From Lentzea sp. NEAU-D7 (lineage in GTDB: Bacteria > Actinomycetota > Actinomycetes > Mycobacteriales > Pseudonocardiaceae), in assembly GCF_026242055.1 (NCBI RefSeq), contig NZ_JAPJDL010000003.1, positions 506,796 through 570,795 of the forward strand: 64,000 nt of DNA, read 5' to 3'. The translations under genes were made by a program, and so were the position numbers. The notes beneath the pieces are model-generated. The model saw only the letters and a list, made by a program, of their open reading frames with translations, made no database searches and had not been told where the DNA came from. Numbering within the stretch: position 1 is the stretch's first letter; each line of letters starts with the position of its first letter. Below are positions 32,551-40,426 of the stretch, piece after piece.

Positions 32551-34917
32551 CTATCGGACCGTTGGTCCGGATGACCTATAGCGCTCGACCTGACTGACCA
32601 CCCGCAGTATCGCCTTGCGTAGAACCGGCGAGACACCTCGCCCAGCCGCCGGTTCCGGTTCGGGAACGACGGGCGGAGCCGGGTGGGAACGCTCCCGCCA
32701 GGCCTGCAACGCGTCCCCGACCTGGTCCTCGATCCATTTCGCTGCCGCTTCGGTGCTGCGCGTGCGACGCAGATGGTCCCGCGCGGCCAGCCCTCGTTCG
32801 GCGGCTCGTGCCGGATCGTCCGCGACCTCGCGCATGGCCTGCGCGGCCGCGTCGAGATCCGGTTCGGCCCAGTGCGCGTCAGGCGGATACGGCGCGGCGT
32901 CTGGTCCGACCTCAACGATCTCGTACGGCACCGGCCAGCAGTTCACCGGGTCCAGGAACTCGGCCGTGCCGGAGTAGTCGGTGCTGATCACCGGGATGCC
33001 CATGGACATCGCCTCGGCGACCGTGAAGCCGAAGCCCTCCGAGCGGTGCAGCGACACGTAGCAGTCGCTGTTCTCGTAGAGCTCGTGCAGTTCCTGCGCG
33101 GACAGGTACTTCTCGATCAGCGTGATCCGGTCGTCCAGCGCGACGGCGGCCCGCAGCTGCTCGGCGGCCGGGACGTGCTGCTTGCCGTTGATCACCTTCA
33201 GCACCAGCTCGACGTCGTCGCGACCGGGGAAGGCACGCCGGAACGCCTCGATGGTGCCGAGCGGGTTCTTGCGCTTGAAGACGCTGTTGAAGTCCATCGC
33301 GAAGAGGAACCTGGTACGCCCGCCCGGTTTTCTGGTGACCGCTGCCCGTTCCTTGACCGGGATGGGGAACACCTTCACGGGCTTGGTGGTGTGCGCGGCG
33401 ATCGCCTCGCGGCAGAACTCGCTGATCGTCCAGATCTCGTCGAGGCTGTCGTAGACGTGCATCGACTCGGGGAACTCGTCGAGCTCCCACGACCACACGC
33501 CGATCTTGTGCCGGCCCTCGGCGACCTCGGGGTGCGCCCGCAGCACCGCCTGGGTGAGGTCGGCGTTCACGCAGAGGACGCTGACCGGGAACCGCGGCCT
33601 GCTGACGTCCTCCGGGGCGTCGATGCCGAGCTCGTTGACCACGAACTCGTCCTCGATCACGGACGCCGTGGGCACGTTCGCCGCGGCGAGCGCGTCGTGC
33701 AGCGACCGGCCCAGCTCACCGACGCCGAGCACCGCGGTGAGGTGGCCGAGTAGGTTGACGCCGAGCTCGTCGTTCGCGGGCGTGATCGGCGCGGGCGGTG
33801 CCGGGATCGCCCAGGTGGGCAGGTCGCCCGCCGGCACCCCGAACGCCCGCAGCCAGTCGAGGTAGCCGGGGTTGGCCGCGTCGTTGTAGTAGCCGCGCAG
33901 GTCAGCACGGTCGCGCCAGATCGCGGCGGCCCACCGGTTCAGCGTGCCGAGCTCGGGTTCGGTCAGCCAGTCGCGGAACGGCTTGCCGCTGAACGCGTGC
34001 GGCGCCTGCTCGTCGTCCTCGACCCAGGCCTTCCGGTAGATCGCGCGGAGCAGCGGCGTGATCTTGGTGCCGTCGCTCAGTTCGCTCAGCCACGACGGCG
34101 CCACGTCCTCCGGCGCGATGAACCCGGCCTCGGTCAGCGCCGCGGCGTAGCGGGCGACCACCGGTGCCAGGTCGGGGCGCGCGGAGAGCAGCGTGCGCGG
34201 ACGCCCGGCGAGGTGCGAGCTCAGCAGCCACGGCCTGGTCGCGTCGAACCCGAGCAGGTCGATCACCTGAGTACCGGCGCCGACCTGCCGTTCGAAGGCG
34301 TTCCAGACGCCGGCCGTCGTGCGCGCGACGTGGTGCTCCCGCTGGCTCACGGCCTGGTCGAACCACGCCTGGTCGGCCCACACGGCACGGCCGAGGTCGA
34401 TGGCGTGGAAGGTGCGGACGGCCTCCGCCCAGCTGTCCAGGAACTCCGCCGCACCCTGCGAGACCACGACGAAACCGGGGTCGAACACCCCGGTGCCGAC
34501 CAGCCGGCCCTCGTCCGACCGCACGTCGTCGAAAGGCCGCTGGAAGTGCGGCGAGACCACGAGCGCGTGCCGGCCGGTGAGCAGGTCGTCCATCGGCGCC
34601 AGCACGAAGCTCGACGACGTGAGGTGCACGGCGACATCGGCGTCGAGGAGGAGCTCGCGCAGCAACAACGGCTTCAGCGCCTCGGCGAGCTGCTCCGGCG
34701 GGTAGGCGGTGGCCAGGCTGAAGTAGTCGTCCTCGGGCACCCCCATCGCACCCGGACCCAGCAGCGTGACGCCGTCCTCCGAGCGGGCGCCGGGTTCGGC
34801 GTCGAGCACGGCGATGACGAACCGGCTGCCGGGGTGGTGCTCCAGGTACGACCGGGCGAGCACCGTCGCCAGCGGCAGCCCGCTCTCCCTGGTGATCGTG
34901 CATGCGACCGCGTTCAT
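32551..34917 (-). CDS. Two-domain glycosyltransferase (GT8-like N-terminus plus GT4 C-terminus)
   Basis: 788 aa. The N-terminal about 350 residues (VACTITRESGLPLATVLARS, RELLLDADVAVHLTSSSFVL) have a GT-A fold like GT8-type transferases. The C-terminal about 330 residues are GT4: FLFAMDFNSVFKRKNPLGTI, then SLHRSEGFGFTVAEAMSMGI and PVISTDYSGTAEFL, with the E-x7-E pair. Two enzymes in one chain suggest successive sugar additions. ATG start overlaps the upstream acyltransferase stop (ATGA). Last gene of a five-gene coupled operon. Confidence 0.85.
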   Translation of the reverse strand: MNAVACTITRESGLPLATVLARSYLEHHPGSRFVIAVLDAEPGARSEDGVTLLGPGAMGVPEDDYFSLATAYPPEQLAEALKPLLLRELLLDADVAVHLTSSSFVLAPMDDLLTGRHALVVSPHFQRPFDDVRSDEGRLVGTGVFDPGFVVVSQGAAEFLDSWAEAVRTFHAIDLGRAVWADQAWFDQAVSQREHHVARTTAGVWNAFERQVGAGTQVIDLLGFDATRPWLLSSHLAGRPRTLLSARPDLAPVVARYAAALTEAGFIAPEDVAPSWLSELSDGTKITPLLRAIYRKAWVEDDEQAPHAFSGKPFRDWLTEPELGTLNRWAAAIWRDRADLRGYYNDAANPGYLDWLRAFGVPAGDLPTWAIPAPPAPITPANDELGVNLLGHLTAVLGVGELGRSLHDALAAANVPTASVIEDEFVVNELGIDAPEDVSRPRFPVSVLCVNADLTQAVLRAHPEVAEGRHKIGVWSWELDEFPESMHVYDSLDEIWTISEFCREAIAAHTTKPVKVFPIPVKERAAVTRKPGGRTRFLFAMDFNSVFKRKNPLGTIEAFRRAFPGRDDVELVLKVINGKQHVPAAEQLRAAVALDDRITLIEKYLSAQELHELYENSDCYVSLHRSEGFGFTVAEAMSMGIPVISTDYSGTAEFLDPVNCWPVPYEIVEVGPDAAPYPPDAHWAEPDLDAAAQAMREVADDPARAAERGLAARDHLRRTRSTEAAAKWIEDQVGDALQAWRERSHPAPPVVPEPEPAAGRGVSPVLRKAILRVVSQVERYRSSGPTVR

Positions 34918-36008
34918 GTCCCCCGGTTCCCCTGACCAATGGTCGACCTGGTGCTGCGTGCCTTCGTCCGCTTCCGGTACCACTGCTCCACCGGAGTCTC
35001 CACGAAGCGGTACATCAGCTCTGTCGCGATGAGCACCACGACGATCGCGATGCACATGGCCAGCCAGTATCCGGTGAACGGGGTGATCAGGCGACGCAAC
35101 GGAATGCCGACCGGGATGTGCAGCAGGTAGATGCCGTACGTGCGCTTGGAGGCCACCGCGACCCACCGCGCCCGCACCAGTTTTCCGTCGGCTCGGCTGG
35201 CCAGCAACACCACGATCAACAGGATGGCGAGAGTACGCGGGTAAGCCTCACCGTTGCCCGGCCAGGTCTCGCTGGTCAGGTCCGCCCTGATGAAGAGCAG
35301 GAACTGCATCGCGCCGAGGGAGACACCGGCGAGCATCGGCAGCCTCCCCGACCGCACGAGTGCGATCAGCTGTCCGATGAACAGCACGGGGAGGAACGTC
35401 GCCACCTGGCGGAGGAAGCTGAACGGCGGCCCGCCCTCCGGCGGTACGACGGAGATCAGCACCGACACGAGCGTGACCGCGACGGCCTGAGGCACCCACG
35501 GCCAGCGCCTGAGCAGCGGCATGGTCGCGATGACGTAGAAGTAGAAGACGAACTGGAGCGCCAGCGTCCAGTCGATGCCGAGCACCTCGGACGTCCCGGG
35601 TACCAGGTAGTTGACCAGGAACGCGTTCAGGAACAGGTCGTTGAAGTCCGCGGGCAGGGTGGCGGGCAGCAGCCCCAGGCTGACCGCGGACCAGGCGATG
35701 AACACCGCGACCCACAACGCGGGGAGCAGCCGCACCGTCCGCCGCGCCAGGAACTCGGGACCGCTCTCCCGGAACGACGCTCCGGTGATCACCATGCCGC
35801 TGATCAGGAGGAACACCGCCACGCCCGCGAACCCGAGGGTGGGGTTCAGGTGCAGCGTGTCGACCAGGAGCGAGTTGACCTCGTTCGCGGTGGCGTACTG
35901 CTGGCGGTCGAGGTGGATCCAGTCCGCGTAGTGGTGGTAGACGACGGCGACCGACGCGACGACGCGGACGAAGTCGAGTCCGGGCATGTACCCCGGCTTG
36001 TTGCTCAT
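34914..36008 (-). CDS. Acyltransferase-3 family membrane protein
   Basis: 364 aa with about ten membrane helices. Signatures: GLDFVRVVASVAVVYHHYAD with catalytic-type His, VFLLISGMVITGASFRESGP and FLARRTVRLLPALWVAV. The C-terminal YGIYLLHIPVGIPLRRLITP and basic tail are typical of enzymes that O-acetylate or O-acylate exopolysaccharides. Overlaps both neighbours by 4 bp. It probably decorates the polymer made by this locus. Confidence 0.88.
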   Translation of the reverse strand: MSNKPGYMPGLDFVRVVASVAVVYHHYADWIHLDRQQYATANEVNSLLVDTLHLNPTLGFAGVAVFLLISGMVITGASFRESGPEFLARRTVRLLPALWVAVFIAWSAVSLGLLPATLPADFNDLFLNAFLVNYLVPGTSEVLGIDWTLALQFVFYFYVIATMPLLRRWPWVPQAVAVTLVSVLISVVPPEGGPPFSFLRQVATFLPVLFIGQLIALVRSGRLPMLAGVSLGAMQFLLFIRADLTSETWPGNGEAYPRTLAILLIVVLLASRADGKLVRARWVAVASKRTYGIYLLHIPVGIPLRRLITPFTGYWLAMCIAIVVVLIATELMYRFVETPVEQWYRKRTKARSTRSTIGQGNRGT

Positions 36009-37045
36009 GCCGGTACTCGCAGCACGAGCCGATGGCAGGCCGATGCGGCCGCGCCCGTCGCGACCACCGCGACGGCCAGTGCCACGCCTACGGGCAAGAA
36101 CCCGAGCACGTCCATCACCGCGTATCCCACGACGCCCTGGAGCAGGGCGAGCCAGACGGCGTGGTCGCTGAGCCAGCGCACCGCGGAGAAGCTCGTGAGT
36201 CGTGCGGCCAGGTCACCGCTGAACACGACACCCAGTGCGACCAGCAGCATCGTGAACACCGCCGGGACCGGGTACCACCACCTGGCGAACTCGGGCTTGA
36301 GCGTCTGCAGCATCACCATGACGAACACGCTCAGGAACCCGAACGCGACCACGAACCCCGACTTGAGCCCTGCCCGCTGAGCGAGTGCGATCAACTGCCC
36401 CACGGCCACCAACGGGAAGAAGACGATCACCCCGGCCAGCCGGCTGTCCGGCGCGACGGCGACCACGGCCGCCGACAGCACGATCTGCCCGAGCGGCACG
36501 ACCAGCATCGCCAGACCGCGGTACTCGTTGATCACCGCCGCGGCCGCGGCGCCTGCCAGCAGGAGCAGCACGAGCCATGCCAGCGGCAAGAGCAGCTGGA
36601 CTCCGTTCACCACCTGACTGACGAGCGTGATGTTTCCGGCGGCCGCGAGGACGCCGGTCATCGGGGCCAGGGGAGCGGTCCAGACCTGTGCGCCAAGCGC
36701 TGCGACGATCGTGGCGAGGACCGCGCTGACCCCGGCAGGGAGGTAGCCGCGCACCAGTTGCCACCGCAGCGGAGCGCGGTCGAGCTGTGCGAGGTAGCCG
36801 CCGGTCGTGAGCAGCAGCATGACCGCGAACACGCCGAAGTCCTCACCGATGCCCAGCGGCCGGTTCAGCACGTGCCGCACCGCGTCGAGGTAGCCGAGGC
36901 GGACGCCGTGCTGGGTCGTCCACAGCCCGATGAGGAAGCCGTGCAGGACCAGGACGGCGGCGACAGCGCGGATCAGCACGACGCCGGGCCTCGGTACGTG
37001 CGTCGCCTCGGCGTTCGGCGCCGCGGAGGTACCGGTCGAGATCAT
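36005..37045 (-). CDS. Second acyltransferase-3-like multipass membrane protein
   Basis: 346 aa, ten or more hydrophobic segments (VVLIRAVAAVLVLHGFLIGL, FGVFAVMLLLTTGGYLAQLD, LPLAWLVLLLLAGAAAAAVI). The order of helices and the GEDFGVFAVMLLLTTGGYLA segment parallel the acyltransferase-3 fold of its neighbour, but the usual His/Arg catalytic set is less obvious, so it may be inactive or act on another substrate. ATG 37045 overlaps the upstream stop by 4 bp. Confidence 0.7.
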   Translation of the reverse strand: MISTGTSAAPNAEATHVPRPGVVLIRAVAAVLVLHGFLIGLWTTQHGVRLGYLDAVRHVLNRPLGIGEDFGVFAVMLLLTTGGYLAQLDRAPLRWQLVRGYLPAGVSAVLATIVAALGAQVWTAPLAPMTGVLAAAGNITLVSQVVNGVQLLLPLAWLVLLLLAGAAAAAVINEYRGLAMLVVPLGQIVLSAAVVAVAPDSRLAGVIVFFPLVAVGQLIALAQRAGLKSGFVVAFGFLSVFVMVMLQTLKPEFARWWYPVPAVFTMLLVALGVVFSGDLAARLTSFSAVRWLSDHAVWLALLQGVVGYAVMDVLGFLPVGVALAVAVVATGAAASACHRLVLRVPA

Positions 37046-37665
37046 TCCGGCTCGGCTTCCGCCGGGGAGCGTGCGAGCTGCCGCTCGAGCAGGTCCACGA
37101 CCTGGTCCGTGGCGCTGGGGCCGTAGCCGTCCACTCGCAGCACGTCGCGGCCGCGGACGTAGTGCGCGTGGTAGACCGCGCTGTCGTCCTCGTGGACGAA
37201 ACGGCGCAGCAGGACGTCGTCCCCGCCGGGGACGAGCTGGTGGTTGCCGCGCTTGTAGAGCCCGTCGAACTCGTCCAGCGCGGCGAACGGGTCCGCGCCG
37301 TCCCGCAGCGTGAACCTCCAGACGCCCAGCACCGTGCCGTCCGTCCGCCTGGTCACGCGTGCGTCGATCTTGGCGACGCCGGTCGCCCGGGCGATCTCGA
37401 GCTCGTCCTCGGACAGCAGCGTGTCGCGTTCGAAGATCTCCGTGCGGCCGGTCTTCTTGAACGCTATGTCGCCGGGAGGGTCCACCAGAGGGTCGGTGCT
37501 TTCGACGTACGGCAATCGGGGCGTCGGGTCCGGAGTCGTCACGACATCGCTCGCGTAGGCGTTGCCGGAGCCGTCTCCCCAGACCGCCCACGCCCCCGCG
37601 CCGACGGCGACGAGCAGCGCGAGCACGGCCACGACGGGCGCGGCTCGGCGGGCGCGAGCGGACAT
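37042..37665 (-). CDS. Membrane-anchored exported protein, first gene of polysaccharide operon
   Basis: 207 aa. A basic N-terminus and one hydrophobic helix ([20 protein letters not shown]) precede an exported domain of about 170 residues ([40 protein letters not shown]). No lipobox. Unknown family. It heads the coupled run 37665 to 32551, so it likely acts in assembly or modification of the polymer outside the membrane. Confidence 0.72.
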   Translation of the reverse strand: MSARARRAAPVVAVLALLVAVGAGAWAVWGDGSGNAYASDVVTTPDPTPRLPYVESTDPLVDPPGDIAFKKTGRTEIFERDTLLSEDELEIARATGVAKIDARVTRRTDGTVLGVWRFTLRDGADPFAALDEFDGLYKRGNHQLVPGGDDVLLRRFVHEDDSAVYHAHYVRGRDVLRVDGYGPSATDQVVDLLERQLARSPAEAEPE

Positions 37666-37776
37666 GGCGGAACCCCCAGCGAACGACGGTGCGGAAATTC
37701 TCGCTGATCGTCAGTTGCTTTGGTGCCCGATTGGGATGCTTTCATGTGCCAAGTCACATCGAAGCCCGATGATCCA

Positions 37777-37782
37777 TACAAT
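37777..37782 (+). promoter_or_regulatory. TACAAT -10 box, probable leaderless msrA promoter
   Basis: TACAAT ends seven bases before the A of the msrA ATG (37790), so transcription would start at or beside the start codon. A weak GTCACA lies 18 bp upstream as a -35 element. Confidence 0.5.
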
Positions 37783-37789
37783 GCAGGTC

Positions 37790-38467
37790 ATGGCCCTGTT
37801 CGGTCGAGACAAAGCCCGCCGGGTGACGGACGCCGACGCGTTGCCGGGCCGTCCGGACCCGATCACCGTGGCCGACTCTCACGCGGTGTTCCCGGACCGT
37901 CGCATTGCGCCACCGTTCCCCTCCGGCCACCGCACCGCGGTCTTCGGGCTGGGCTGCTTCTGGGGCGCCGAACGGCTCTTCTGGCGAACACCCGGCGTCT
38001 GGTCCACGGCCGTCGGCTACGCGGGCGGTGTCACCCCGAACCCGACCTACGAAGAGGTCTGCTCGGGCCGCACCGACCACGCCGAGGTCGTCCTCGTCGT
38101 CTTCGACCCCGGCGCGCTGCCGTTCCAGGACCTGCTGCGGGTGTTCTGGGAGGGCCACGACCCGACCCAGGGCATGCGGCAGGGCGCGGACGTCGGCACG
38201 CAGTACCGGTCGGTGGTCCTGTACGCCGACGAAGGGCAGCGGGTCACCGCCGAGGCTTCCGCGGCCGTGTACCAGCGGGCGCTGAGCGAGGCGGGGCGCG
38301 GGGCGATCACCACGGAGCTGGCGCCGCTGAAGGAGTTCTACTACGCGGAGGACTACCACCAGCAGTACCTGTCCGACGCCAAGAACCCCTACGGCTACTG
38401 CGGACTGGGCGGCACCGGTGTGTCGTGCCCGGTGGGGTTGAACCTCGGCTCCGAGCCGACCGGCTGA
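37790..38467 (+). CDS. msrA: Peptide methionine sulfoxide reductase MsrA
   Basis: 225 aa. The catalytic motif [20 protein letters not shown] contains the reactive Cys, followed by [20 protein letters not shown] and [12 protein letters not shown]. The C-terminal [18 protein letters not shown] holds the resolving cysteines recycled by thioredoxin. It reduces methionine-S-sulfoxide in damaged proteins. The ATG at 37790 is favoured because a -10 box ends seven bases upstream; ATG 37781 is in frame. Confidence 0.95.
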   Translation: MALFGRDKARRVTDADALPGRPDPITVADSHAVFPDRRIAPPFPSGHRTAVFGLGCFWGAERLFWRTPGVWSTAVGYAGGVTPNPTYEEVCSGRTDHAEVVLVVFDPGALPFQDLLRVFWEGHDPTQGMRQGADVGTQYRSVVLYADEGQRVTAEASAAVYQRALSEAGRGAITTELAPLKEFYYAEDYHQQYLSDAKNPYGYCGLGGTGVSCPVGLNLGSEPTG

Positions 38468-38863
38468 TCAGCAGAAGATCAGGCCGCACTGCCTGGTCGT
38501 GGTGGTGGTGGTCGGCGGCCGAGGGCGCGTGGTCGTCGTCGTGACGGGCGGCGGCGCCTTTGTCGTAGTCGTGGTCGTCGTGGTGGTTGTCGTCGTAGTG
38601 GTCGTGGTGGTGCTGCTGGTCGTCGACTTGGAACTCGACGACGCTGCGGACGATGAGCTGGACGCCACTGTCTGTGACGGAGATTCGGATTCCGTGGGAA
38701 GCAGCGAAGGCGTGTTGATGAGCGAGACGCGGGCCGGGAAATCGCTGTCCGGTGCGGTCGGATCGCTCGCCACGAGCGATCCGACATACGTCCCCAGCAC
38801 GCAAAACGCAGCGACGACCACGCCGATCAACGCTCCGGTTGCGAGCCTGGCAGGCCCACTCAT
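38468..38863 (-). CDS. Small membrane-anchored protein with threonine-rich exported tail
   Basis: 131 aa. After MSGPARL a single helix (TGALIGVVVAAFCVLGTYVG) leads to a Ser/Thr/Pro-rich exterior (PSQTVASSSSSAASSSSKST), a run of 17 threonines, then KAPPPVTTTTTRPRPP and a Cys-containing end CGLIFC. Such tails are often O-mannosylated in actinobacteria. ATG 38863; GTG 38875 is an alternative. It abuts the msrA stop with no gap. No family is known. Confidence 0.6.
   Translation of the reverse strand: MSGPARLATGALIGVVVAAFCVLGTYVGSLVASDPTAPDSDFPARVSLINTPSLLPTESESPSQTVASSSSSAASSSSKSTTSSTTTTTTTTTTTTTTTTTKAPPPVTTTTTRPRPPTTTTTTRQCGLIFC
38561..38611 (-). repeat. Run of 17 threonine codons
   Basis: Seventeen consecutive Thr codons using ACG, ACC, ACT and ACA in mixed order. 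The codon mixture argues for selection on the protein rather than simple slippage, although the triplet bias still makes it unstable. Confidence 0.75.
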
Positions 38864-38934
38864 CGCCGCGAACACCCGGACTGACTATCTCGTTCACTCG
38901 ATTGGGTCAAGCAAACTGGCTTTTTTCTACTCGT

Positions 38935-39291
38935 TCACACCTTTGTCACGGTGACGCCCACTACGCCCTGTGACAGCGGAGCGATCGCCTTGAAGGCCTT
39001 GGGGGTCAGGTCGACGCAGCGACCGGTGATGAACGGGCCCCGGTCGTTGATCCGCACGGTCACCGTCTTGCCGTTGGAGCGGTTCTTCACCTTGACCTTG
39101 GTGCCGAACGGCAAGGTCTTGTGCGCGGCGGTCAGCTTGTTCGGATCGAAGCGCTCGCCGCTGGCGGTGGTCCCGCCGCCCGAGTAGTAGGAAGCCTTGC
39201 AGGTCTCGGCGGAAGCCACGGGGGAGAAGAGCACAGCGGTGGCGGCGAGAGAGGCCAGCGTGAGGCCGGCCGCCGCGAGAGTCTTTGCCAT
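38935..39291 (-). CDS. RlpA-like double-psi beta-barrel secreted protein
   Basis: 118 aa. The signal peptide ends [13 protein letters not shown]. The RlpA/DPBB core includes [40 protein letters not shown] and [20 protein letters not shown], with the Asp of NDRGP and the DLT motif. Two cysteines may form a disulphide. RlpA-like proteins bind or cleave peptidoglycan. It lacks a SPOR domain, so it is the minimal form, like secreted resuscitation-related barrels. Confidence 0.9.
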   Translation of the reverse strand: MAKTLAAAGLTLASLAATAVLFSPVASAETCKASYYSGGGTTASGERFDPNKLTAAHKTLPFGTKVKVKNRSNGKTVTVRINDRGPFITGRCVDLTPKAFKAIAPLSQGVVGVTVTKV

Positions 39292-39336
39292 GGTGCAAGC
39301 AACTCACGCACCGGCAAAGAGCCGCCTAATGCGTGC

Positions 39337-39729
39337 TTAACCGGGGAACTGCTCCGCCGCGGACACCAGCAGGTGCCAGTCGCCGTCCGGCAGGGTGCGC
39401 AGTCGATCAAGCAAAGCGGACATCCTGGCCAGCAACGCTGGGTGATCGGCCCAGAACGAGGGATCTACTCTCAGTAGAGCGGCGAGCAGGTCGCCGGGGT
39501 ACAGGGCGACCGACCGCAGCGGGTCGCACTCCACGTGTTCCAGCGCCAGCAGCGCGGTCACGTCCAGCCCCACCTGGTGCGTCACGAGCAGGTGCAACGA
39601 CGTCGGCGTCAGCTGCCCGACCGGCAGATCGCGCAACGCACACAGGTCCCGGTAGAGCTGGGTCGACGACGAGTCGGGCCTTCCCCAGTCGTCCTCGCTG
39701 AGGTGCGCCAGCGTTCTGTCCCGGTCCAC
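39337..39729 (-). CDS. CdiI-like contact-dependent growth inhibition immunity protein (orphan)
   Basis: 130 aa. VDRDRTLAHLSEDDWGRPDS, then LYRDLCALRDLPVGQLTPTS and LHLLVTHQVGLDVTALLALE, match the CdiI_2-type immunity family, as does CDPLRSVALYPGDLLAALLR. These proteins normally neutralise a toxin of a neighbouring polymorphic toxin gene, but none is visible here. The GTG 39729 start gives the family N-terminus. The upstream GACTAT box suggests leaderless expression. Confidence 0.7.
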   Translation of the reverse strand: MDRDRTLAHLSEDDWGRPDSSSTQLYRDLCALRDLPVGQLTPTSLHLLVTHQVGLDVTALLALEHVECDPLRSVALYPGDLLAALLRVDPSFWADHPALLARMSALLDRLRTLPDGDWHLLVSAAEQFPG

Positions 39730-39757
39730 GCACCCATAGTCCTCGCAAAGGGAGGCG

Positions 39758-40387
39758 CTAGCGGGCCGATGGAGGCAACGGTTCGGCATTGGGCGACTGC
39801 CAGCCCACGCGGACGAGCACCTCGCCCTCGTGCAGCAGCGGCTCCGACGCCAGGCCCCACACGGTCGACGCCAGCAGCACGGCGCTCACCGCCTCGCCCG
39901 TGCTCAGCCAGTCGTGCCCGAGCATCCGCAGCAGCACTCCTCTGTGCCGTGCCACCAGCTCCAGCTCGCAGTTCTCCGCGCGGGCGGCGTGCAGGAGCCA
40001 CGTCAGCGCCGAGTCCGGCACCTCGTCGTCCAGGTAGGGGCGCGGATCGGCCCTGCGCAACGAGATCGCCGCCGCGGAGGCCACCTCGCACGAGAACGGG
40101 TCCAGTTCCCAGCGCGGGTGCACCGACGCGACCTGGCCGTCCGGCTGAGGGGTCCGCAGCACGTGGCAGTCCCAGCCCATCGCCGACAACGCGACCCGTG
40201 TGTGGTGCAGCACCGCACCGCACGCGAGCATCGCCGTCTGGTCCGTGCGTGTGGTCACGAGTTCAAGGCACTCGTTGCCGTTCCGCCACCGCCACGGCGG
40301 AACGATGCCGAACGACGGTGCTCTGGCGGCTAGTTTCAGCACTTCCTCGACGGTTCCCGCGTCAGGTGTGCGAACGCTGGTCCTCAT
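39758..40387 (-). CDS. Short Acg-like nitroreductase-family protein
   Basis: 209 aa, while Acg-type FMN proteins are about 320. VEEVLKLAARAPSFGIVPPW and RWRNGNECLELVTTRTDQTA resemble the N-terminal FMN-contact region; CGAVLHHTRVALSAMGWDCH follows the Acg pattern. The C-terminus (ASTVWGLASEPLLHEGEVLV, RVGWQSPNAEPLPP) matches the end, so an internal part is missing. Such shortened forms are seen as FMN-sequestering proteins. The role is unknown. Confidence 0.65.
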   Translation of the reverse strand: MRTSVRTPDAGTVEEVLKLAARAPSFGIVPPWRWRNGNECLELVTTRTDQTAMLACGAVLHHTRVALSAMGWDCHVLRTPQPDGQVASVHPRWELDPFSCEVASAAAISLRRADPRPYLDDEVPDSALTWLLHAARAENCELELVARHRGVLLRMLGHDWLSTGEAVSAVLLASTVWGLASEPLLHEGEVLVRVGWQSPNAEPLPPSAR

Positions 40388-40426
40388 CCGGACAGCGTCC
40401 CGGCGCCCGGTTGCACGGAGCCTGCG

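Noticed and set aside
38561-38611. Trinucleotide array as a CRISPR or microsatellite locus
   Set aside because: There is no repeat-spacer structure, and mixed Thr codons in frame show it is protein-coding.
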